From JAQBYK01 sp964499425 (GTDB lineage Bacteria; Patescibacteriota; Gracilibacteria; UBA1369; LOWO2-01-FULL-3): a stretch of DNA of 11,608 nucleotides. The stretch lies in assembly GCA_964499425.1 (NCBI GenBank), contig CAZCLD010000042.1:1-11608 (forward strand), written 5' to 3'. Position 1 is the first letter of the stretch, and the number at the start of each line of letters is the position of its first letter. The notes beneath the pieces are model-generated. The model was not told the origin of the DNA. It did no database searches and saw only the letters and a program-made list of their open reading frames with translations. Below are positions 6,155 through 11,608 of the stretch, in pieces. The translations under genes were made by a program, and so were the position numbers.

Positions 6155-6241
6155 TGGTGCCCAGGGCGGGAATCGAACCCGCACTCTATTGCTAGAACGG
6201 GATTTTAAGTCCCGCGCGTCTACCAATTCCGCCACCTGGGC
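6155..6241 (-). tRNA. tRNA-Leu, anticodon UAA
   Basis: The minus strand folds into a class II tRNA of 87 nucleotides. The acceptor arms GCCCAGG and CCTGGGC pair fully, followed by discriminator A and an encoded CCA (6155-6157). The D-arm region begins TGGCGGAATTGG. The anticodon loop CTTAAAA sits on a CGGGA/TCCCG stem and gives anticodon UAA (+ strand 6205-6207), reading UUA and UUG. A long variable arm (TCTA-GCAA-TAGA) and the GGTTCGATTC T-loop complete the leucine signature. It appears as a single gene. Confidence 0.97.
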
Positions 6242-6256
6242 CAGTCTTCAAACGCC

Positions 6257-6262
6257 ATTATA
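6257..6262 (-). promoter_or_regulatory. -10 element of the tRNA-Leu promoter
   Basis: A perfect TATAAT on the minus strand lies 15 bp upstream of the tRNA 5' end, predicting a start about 9 nucleotides before it. No convincing -35 was found at 16-18 bp. Confidence 0.5.
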
Positions 6263-6300
6263 CATATAATTTTAAAACGCTGCTAGCAACCCCCAGCCTG

Positions 6301-6329
6301 TTGATTAATCCTTCGTTTTATGGTATAAT
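6301..6329 (+). promoter_or_regulatory. Sigma70 promoter of the multidomain hydrolase gene
   Basis: TTGATT (6301-6306) and TATAAT (6324-6329) are 17 bp apart, with TGG forming an extended -10. Transcription would begin near 6336, about 16 nucleotides before the ATG at 6352. A weak AAGG at 6333-6336 is too far upstream and too early in the transcript to act as a ribosome binding site. Confidence 0.8.
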
Positions 6330-6351
6330 CACAAGGTAAAATTGTATTCTC

Positions 6352-9300
6352 ATGCCATTCGAAAAACCCTCAACAAGACAAAGACTAGCCAATAATTTAC
6401 CTCCAGGTTTTGAGGAAGGTGCTTCGGTTGGACTAGCTCCCCAAGCCATTACTAAATTCAGTCCACATTTCTACTCCGGACCACCACCACCTACTGCACC
6501 AGGCCTAAAATCCATGGAAGGAACCGAGACAACGAGATATTACACTCCCATTTTCCAAGGGAGGGTAGATCAAGCCAAACTAAGATTGGAAGGTGCAGGC
6601 ATACTGATAGACCAAGATGGTCGTGCTCAAGTCATGAGTTCTAGGGGAAAAAAATACGAAATGACGCCAGAGAACATGCGAGGTCGCGGAGCAGGAAAAA
6701 TCAAAGAGACACTCACAACTTATAGAACCATCGCCGTTGATCCAAGCATAATTCCTCTAGGATCATGGGTTTACGTAGATTATGGAGACACCCACTCGTA
6801 CACAGGGTGGTATCGAGCAGAAGACACCGGAGGAGGAATAAAAGGCAATCAAATTGACATTTTTACAGGTGTCGGAAAAGAAAACTACAGAAGAGGTGGC
6901 AGAGATATCCCCAGCAGAGCAAAAAGAATCGTATGGTTCGAAGATGGCAAAATACACACTGAGAAAGGTGTCCGCAGAGAAGAAGCCGTACAAACATCAG
7001 TACAAGCAAGAGATGATGTCGAACACTCCACTGCAATACAAGCAGTAGCCCCAAAACCAAGCGGCGAAATTCATGGAAAATACTTAGAGCGAATCAAGGA
7101 GGTTACACCAGAAACAGCTGAAAAAGATCATCAAAGACTTTCAACAATTAGCATTGAAGAATTACGCACCAGTAACTTAGTACTTACAGAAAAACCAAAA
7201 GAACCGCTAAAAAGAGCTGAGGGGCTAAGAGATGAAACCGCCAGACGCATAGCCGCCTTCACCAGCAAATACGAAAATGATTGGTACACAATTGATTACC
7301 AAAAACAAGATCGCGGAAGAACCAAACGTTCTCACGAGATGAACACAGGCCTAGGTGAAATCTGTGCAATTGATCCTGACATAACCAATCTCATGGTAGA
7401 CCGTGGAGGAGAAATAATCATGTGCCACAGAGGGATAGTCCCTAACGGCAAACACAAGGGAAGGCTAGCATTCCTAGATGAATCAAACAACTATGTGGCT
7501 ACACATACCGGTGATCGCTTCAAAATTCTCAACAATGAAGAGACCAACATAAAAGATCAAAATGCCCTCACCACCTACATCGGCAAATTTGACACAGATC
7601 AACAAACTCGAACAGACTACAAAGAAGAATATCGCCGACAAGTAGAACTCTCTGAGTCCAGCGCTGAGTTTTATCAAGAAAGCGACATCGACAGATTCTT
7701 AAAGAACAGAGACAGTGTAAAAGAAAAACTAGACAAAGGGCTTACCGATCAAAATAGGGCAGCATCCCAGATTCCAGAACCAGAGAGCGTAGATGAGATC
7801 CCAGCCAAGGGCAGTGACACAATCAGACTGGTAGTTGGCGGCGATGGAGACGGCAAACGAAGAGCAGAATTTCTTGCATTAGTCAACAACGTAGACGCTG
7901 ATCTAACCCTTGAGCTTGGAGATATGAGCCCTACCGGAGAAAAAGCCAAACTTGATGAATACCTCAAACAATACGGAGATAGATTATTCGCTGTAGCAAA
8001 AGGAAATCACGACAAAGAAAACTACAATGAAGATTTCAAAGACAGGTTGCCAAACATAAAAAAAGATAAAGATTGTTATAGCTTCTCACAAGGACCAACA
8101 ACATTCGTAGTATTCGACAAAGGGACACAAACAATTACCGATGCCCAAGTAAAGTTTTTTGAAGCGAGAACAAAAGAAGCTACAGGCCCAGTAATCCTAG
8201 TAAATCACGTACCTCCATATCAACACGCATATGGAGCTGGCCTAGGAAAAAAAGGAGAAGAACACGAGCTCAATAATTTCGACAAAATTCAAGAAATAGC
8301 CAGAACCAATCTCAAAGAAAGACCTTTTTACATCTTTTCTGGACATGACCACTTTCACCAAGTGATTGGCAACTACTTAAATCCTGGCGGGAAAGGCGCT
8401 GCTTACTATGGTCTCGACGGAAAACGTCTCCGCTCAGTCCCCTCAGCGGCAGTAGTTGATTTAGACAAAAAGACAGGCCAAATCAAACATGTATATTTTA
8501 GAAGCGCTCGCTCAGGGTTTACAAAATCACTCCCCCCATTACAACATGCTCTAGCTTCTGGAAATAAAGGCAAGCTAGAACAACTTAGACCAAAAAGTAT
8601 TGAGCAGTACTCCGGAGATATGATCACAGAAGTTAGTGAGACAGAAAGTGTAGTCGATCAAATCACGAGAAAGCTTTCACCAAATCAAATCGCAATGGCT
8701 CGTATTATCGAAGAAGAATTCAAGGCTGTTGGATTACCGAACTCCATCATCGCAGCTGCAATAGTTAATGCTCACTCTGAGTCAGGACTTCGAAATATCC
8801 AGTCAACTTGCCGCAGCTCTAGAGGACCTGGCGGCCGAGAAGATAGCTGGGGATTATTTCAGGTAAACATCCCCGCTAGAAGAGGGCGAGTAACAGCAGA
8901 GCAAATGCGAGACCCCCGACTAAACTGCAGAGAGATCTTAAGAGAGGTCACAGGAAGGCGAGGAAAGAGGTTAAGAACAGCTGCAGCGGCAGGCGCTTCA
9001 GTCAATGAACTCACAGCAATATTCTGCTACGACATTGAACGCCCAGCAAGAAGAGTCACAAGCGCACCGAAACGCGGAAGAAAAGCACTAGCATTCTTTT
9101 CAAAAGGCGCAAAGCGCAAAGACGCTATACAAGAAACCGGCACAGCCTATGCCTCAAAAGGTCCTGTTAAAGAGAAAATTGATGTTGGGATGAGATACAA
9201 AGCAGTAGTCGATCTGAAAGATAATCAGGATAGATGGATTGTAGGTAGCAGTACAGCTGTTGGACTAGCTAGCCACACAAAAAGAGATAGCGGAGTAATT

Positions 9301-9738
9301 GGGCTGGTAGACGCAAGAGCTGAAACCTTTTACAGCAAATTCACCAAAGTCGTTTGGCCTCGCATACAACACCTCAAACCTCCAAAAGAAGTTGTACTAA
9401 CCGGGTTGGCCGTTAATGGACTCTGGAACAACACAGATCGTAGAATGAGAGAAACAATTGATGGTTATATGAAATTAGTAAGATTCTTCGAAGGAAAAGG
9501 TGTCAAAGTTAAAATAGCAACAGTTCAAGCAGCTAGAGGAAATGGCCCACAAACTCGAAGATTCAACGAAACAATTCGCCAGCAATATCCGCAATACTGC
9601 TTGGATCTTGCAAAGCACATTGAAACACCCGACGGAAAACAAATCAGGCGAGAATATGCTACTTCAGACGGAATACACGTAAACAGTAAAGGCAAAAGGC
9701 TCTTTGCAGCAATTATTGAAGGAAGACAACTCGCGTAA
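6352..9738 (+). CDS. Multidomain cell-wall hydrolase-like fusion protein
   Basis: The 1128-residue protein chains several enzyme-like folds. Residues 1-58 are Pro-rich, with no signal peptide. Residues 60-197 match the 3D domain of RlpA/MltA-type lytic proteins, with Asp130 (AVDP..IPLG), Asp158 (AEDTGG) and Asp169 (QIDIF). Residues 200-320 are charged linker. Residues 330-395 are an unrecognised, possibly globular region with Cys338 and Cys358. Residues 488-720 are a calcineurin-type metallophosphoesterase: GD524, GNHD (551-554), NH619, GHDH (664-667). The usual first D-x-H appears as D-G-D (498-500). Residues 757-900 look lysozyme-like, with candidate catalytic Glu810 (AHSESGL) and SWGLFQVN (832-839). 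Residues 945-1128 are an SGNH hydrolase: GSS with Ser967, Asn1022, and Asp1106/His1109 (SDGIHVN). Peptidoglycan attack is inferred from the 3D, lysozyme and SGNH parts. It is transcribed alone from a strong promoter. The export route is unclear. Confidence 0.85.
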   Translation: MPFEKPSTRQRLANNLPPGFEEGASVGLAPQAITKFSPHFYSGPPPPTAPGLKSMEGTETTRYYTPIFQGRVDQAKLRLEGAGILIDQDGRAQVMSSRGKKYEMTPENMRGRGAGKIKETLTTYRTIAVDPSIIPLGSWVYVDYGDTHSYTGWYRAEDTGGGIKGNQIDIFTGVGKENYRRGGRDIPSRAKRIVWFEDGKIHTEKGVRREEAVQTSVQARDDVEHSTAIQAVAPKPSGEIHGKYLERIKEVTPETAEKDHQRLSTISIEELRTSNLVLTEKPKEPLKRAEGLRDETARRIAAFTSKYENDWYTIDYQKQDRGRTKRSHEMNTGLGEICAIDPDITNLMVDRGGEIIMCHRGIVPNGKHKGRLAFLDESNNYVATHTGDRFKILNNEETNIKDQNALTTYIGKFDTDQQTRTDYKEEYRRQVELSESSAEFYQESDIDRFLKNRDSVKEKLDKGLTDQNRAASQIPEPESVDEIPAKGSDTIRLVVGGDGDGKRRAEFLALVNNVDADLTLELGDMSPTGEKAKLDEYLKQYGDRLFAVAKGNHDKENYNEDFKDRLPNIKKDKDCYSFSQGPTTFVVFDKGTQTITDAQVKFFEARTKEATGPVILVNHVPPYQHAYGAGLGKKGEEHELNNFDKIQEIARTNLKERPFYIFSGHDHFHQVIGNYLNPGGKGAAYYGLDGKRLRSVPSAAVVDLDKKTGQIKHVYFRSARSGFTKSLPPLQHALASGNKGKLEQLRPKSIEQYSGDMITEVSETESVVDQITRKLSPNQIAMARIIEEEFKAVGLPNSIIAAAIVNAHSESGLRNIQSTCRSSRGPGGREDSWGLFQVNIPARRGRVTAEQMRDPRLNCREILREVTGRRGKRLRTAAAAGASVNELTAIFCYDIERPARRVTSAPKRGRKALAFFSKGAKRKDAIQETGTAYASKGPVKEKIDVGMRYKAVVDLKDNQDRWIVGSSTAVGLASHTKRDSGVIGLVDARAETFYSKFTKVVWPRIQHLKPPKEVVLTGLAVNGLWNNTDRRMRETIDGYMKLVRFFEGKGVKVKIATVQAARGNGPQTRRFNETIRQQYPQYCLDLAKHIETPDGKQIRREYATSDGIHVNSKGKRLFAAIIEGRQLA

Positions 9739-9739
9739 C

Positions 9740-10789
9740 CTACTTTTTTACAAAAAGCGTCTGTGTCGGATAAGCCATGTCAATTTTGTTCTTCGTGAAT
9801 GCATTAACTATAGCAAAGTTGATTTCTTCCTGTTTGTCCATGAAAACAGCATAATCACCTGATTTCACGAGATAAACAACTTCGAAATTCAAACTAAAAT
9901 CTCCAAAACCTTGAAAGTGACACCTCACAAACTCCACGTCTTTAACACCTTTAATAATCTTCTCAATCAAAGCATCAATTTCCTTAAGCTTTGCAGGTGA
10001 AGTCTCATAAGTAACACCCACATTAAAATTAATACGCCTCTGCTTCATCTTCTTGAAATTCTGAACCCTTGCACTAGTCAGCTCTTTGTTAGAAATAATC
10101 AACTCCTCACCTTGCAAAGTTTCCAAACGAGTAGTCTTTAGACCAATCTTCTTCACTATCCCCCGATCCGGCTCAATCACAATGTAGTCTCCAACTTTGA
10201 AAGGCTTATCAAAGACAATTGAGAAAGAAGAAAAAATATCCCCCAGAATATTTTGAACCGCCAAAGCTATCGCAACACCACCAATCCCAAGACCAGCAAT
10301 TAAAGAAGTAATATCAAAACCAAGATTAGACAAGACAAGCAAGAATCCTATACTCCAAAGAAGAATTTTAATAACAAGCCTCATCCCTTGAAAGGCAGAA
10401 GCATCTTCATTCCCCTTTTTCTTGGCCATTTTCCGAAGACCAAAGTCTACCAGCCCCATCAAAAAACGAATGAATTCATATATAAAAACGACCACAAAAA
10501 CTCCATGAATCCAAACAACAACACTCTCACTCAAAGAAAGCATCATCAAAGGAAAGTACAAAGCCAGAATCACATAGAAAAACCAGTGAATCTGCTCAAT
10601 AATACCAACCAAGGAATCATCAAAATCATTCGACGTCTTTTTTGCAAGCTTATCAAGCTTCTTAACCACTACCGTTTTAAATATCTTAAACACAATAAAA
10701 AGCCCTACAAACCAAAGCAAAGCAACTGCAAAATCTTGCACCGTATTCTCCCCCACTTGCATAGCTAAAATTTCTTGAAACTGTTCCAT
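9740..10789 (-). CDS. MscS-family mechanosensitive ion channel
   Basis: MscS channels open under membrane tension to release small solutes and protect against hypo-osmotic lysis. This 349-residue protein has hydrophobic segments at about 18-38, 68-84, 90-115 and 135-155, then the pore-lining helix (160-184). That helix shows the Gly/Ala-rich packing typical of the family (SLIAGLGIGGVAIALAVQN) followed by NILGDIFSSF. The beta domain follows with FKVGDYI, GIVKKIGLKTTRLET and ELIISNKEL, and a mixed C-terminal domain ends near 349. Two or more helices precede the conserved pore region beyond the minimal E. coli MscS plan. The gene begins 14 bp after the stop of the TrmB-like regulator gene on the same strand, so the two are probably one transcript. 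Its stop lies 1 bp from the stop of the convergent multidomain hydrolase gene. Confidence 0.95.
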   Translation of the reverse strand: MEQFQEILAMQVGENTVQDFAVALLWFVGLFIVFKIFKTVVVKKLDKLAKKTSNDFDDSLVGIIEQIHWFFYVILALYFPLMMLSLSESVVVWIHGVFVVVFIYEFIRFLMGLVDFGLRKMAKKKGNEDASAFQGMRLVIKILLWSIGFLLVLSNLGFDITSLIAGLGIGGVAIALAVQNILGDIFSSFSIVFDKPFKVGDYIVIEPDRGIVKKIGLKTTRLETLQGEELIISNKELTSARVQNFKKMKQRRINFNVGVTYETSPAKLKEIDALIEKIIKGVKDVEFVRCHFQGFGDFSLNFEVVYLVKSGDYAVFMDKQEEINFAIVNAFTKNKIDMAYPTQTLFVKK

Positions 10790-10792
10790 ACA

Positions 10793-10816
10793 AGAGAAGT
10801 ATACTAAAACTTCTCT
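10793..10816. promoter_or_regulatory. 8-bp inverted repeat at the regulator-channel junction
   Basis: AGAGAAGT (10793-10800) and ACTTCTCT (10809-10816) are perfect inverted copies separated by 8 bp. The element covers the regulator's last codons and stop and ends 3 bp before the channel's ATG. It may be an operator for the regulator or an RNA hairpin affecting translation of the channel gene. A TATACT sequence lies between the arms on the minus strand and could act as an internal -10. Confidence 0.5.
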
Positions 10817-11574
10817 AAATTTCCATAGAACTTATCAAACTGCATTCGCTGGGAATCAGCAATCACCTTGGATTTCACTAAAACCGAAGTCGGAGCATCT
10901 GGATCGGAAAAATCATTAAACATCATTCTATCATCCGTATCTGAAAAAATAATCCACTTCCCTTTATAATCAACTTTCAAACGTTCAATATTACTCTGAA
11001 ATTTATTCATATCATTCTTGCGCAACATACACTGAGTATAAGGCCCCAGAGTAGTACAAATGGCGCGATTTTTGGCACCAATTCCATAGCGATTCTCGCG
11101 AAATCTAAAAACCGGATCCATTCCTCCCAAAACCGGCACAAATCCCTCCAAATCACCAAAATCCAAACAAGTACTATACCTAAGCTGAGACATCATAATA
11201 TAAAGATCTAAAATCTCACTCTTACTAGTAACAACCTTAAAATCATCAACTGCCTCAGTTGGAACATCCAATATTGGAGTGACATTCTTGAGCTTTTTAG
11301 CCAATCTTTGATCAGTCCTACCCCGCAAAGCCACAACCTTCGTTAAAGTGTCCAAAGATAAGGCGGTAATACCTGATTTATCTTTTCTAACCATACTCAG
11401 AGCCTTCAACCGATCAAAAGCACGATAAACATGGTTTTTGTTTAGCCTCGTACGTTTTATAAGAGACCACACGCTCAAAGCCGGCTCTCTCAAAACCTCC
11501 TGATAAACAATCGCCTCAGGTTCAGTTAGTCCCGCCTCGAGAAGTAACTCCTTCAATTGCTGTTCAAAAGACAT
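10804..11574 (-). CDS. TrmB-like winged-helix transcriptional regulator
   Basis: TrmB-type regulators combine an N-terminal winged helix-turn-helix with a C-terminal sensor domain. Here residues about 5-75 fit the DNA-binding part: QLKELLLEAGLTEPEAIVYQ is the characteristic 'L...GLT..EA.VY..L' opening, followed by the recognition helix region NKNHVYRAFDRLKALSMV and a wing at KDKSGITAL. Residues 76-100 are basic and possibly coiled. Residues 110-256 would be the sensor region, with a conserved-looking KSEILDLY start and KWIIFSDTDDRMMFND near 206-221, resembling effector domains of this family. The ligand is unknown. It precedes the MscS gene by 14 bp and probably shares its transcript. Only 34 bp upstream of the start are in the window, too little to define the promoter. 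Confidence 0.85.
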   Translation of the reverse strand: MSFEQQLKELLLEAGLTEPEAIVYQEVLREPALSVWSLIKRTRLNKNHVYRAFDRLKALSMVRKDKSGITALSLDTLTKVVALRGRTDQRLAKKLKNVTPILDVPTEAVDDFKVVTSKSEILDLYIMMSQLRYSTCLDFGDLEGFVPVLGGMDPVFRFRENRYGIGAKNRAICTTLGPYTQCMLRKNDMNKFQSNIERLKVDYKGKWIIFSDTDDRMMFNDFSDPDAPTSVLVKSKVIADSQRMQFDKFYGNLEKF

Positions 11575-11608
11575 AGAAAGTATTGATCATGAGTCGCACA
11601 TTAAAGCA

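Noticed and set aside
6029..6235. Minus-strand reading frame beginning MAELVDARDLKSR
   Set aside because: It is a translation of the tRNA-Leu gene itself, a well-known false ORF type, and it needs a non-ATG start.
6352..9738. Prophage remnant around the multidomain hydrolase
   Set aside because: The lysozyme-like domain suggests phage origin, but no integrase, capsid, tail, holin or attachment repeat is found on either side.
10388..10768. 126-codon plus-strand frame opposite the MscS gene
   Set aside because: It is fully antisense to a clear channel gene, rich in Lys/Asn/His, and shows no domain or promoter.

Overview
The window looks like a compact, AT-leaning chromosomal stretch from a reduced-genome bacterium, most likely of the Patescibacteria/CPR type. 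The assignment is an inference. It rests on an expanded V1 hairpin in the 16S rRNA, several genes with clear sigma70 promoters but very short leaders and no Shine-Dalgarno sequence, tail-to-tail genes 0 to 7 bp apart, a TrmB-type regulator, and small anchored surface proteins. UGA is a normal stop here (it ends the flavin reductase gene), so lineages that read UGA as glycine are excluded. No class is assigned.

Layout: the 5' end of a 16S rRNA gene runs off the left edge on the minus strand (1-359). It is preceded by a ~210-nt structured leader and a TTGACT-N17-TAGACT promoter. Divergent from it is clpP (742-1374, +). clpP converges on a RimK-family ATP-grasp ligase (1371-2273, -), and their two stop codons share one CTAG. 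Divergent promoters then serve the ligase and a small Pro/Thr-rich surface protein (2385-2783, +). That gene converges on a membrane-anchored protein with an Ala-rich repeat and two Fn3-like domains (2791-4296, -). A co-directional group follows: lipoprotein (4400-4987), four-helix membrane protein (5037-5420) and ferredoxin-NADP reductase-like flavoprotein (5427-6128). tRNA-Leu(UAA) lies on the minus strand (6155-6241).

The right half is dominated by a 1128-codon gene (6352-9738, +) with its own near-consensus promoter. Its product joins a 3D (RlpA/MltA-like) domain, an unrecognised central region, a calcineurin-type metallophosphoesterase, a lysozyme-like domain and a C-terminal SGNH/GDSL hydrolase, with no visible signal peptide. 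At least three of these folds act on cell walls in other proteins. This is the strongest candidate for something undescribed. Behind it, convergent, is a probable two-gene unit on the minus strand: a TrmB-like regulator (10804-11574) followed by an MscS-family channel (9740-10789), with an 8-bp inverted repeat at the junction.

Themes: cell-envelope remodelling and osmotic defence (multidomain hydrolase, MscS, lipoprotein, anchored proteins) sit beside translation and protein quality control (16S, tRNA-Leu, RimK-like ligase, ClpP). No insertion sequence, CRISPR array, integrase or phage structural gene was seen.
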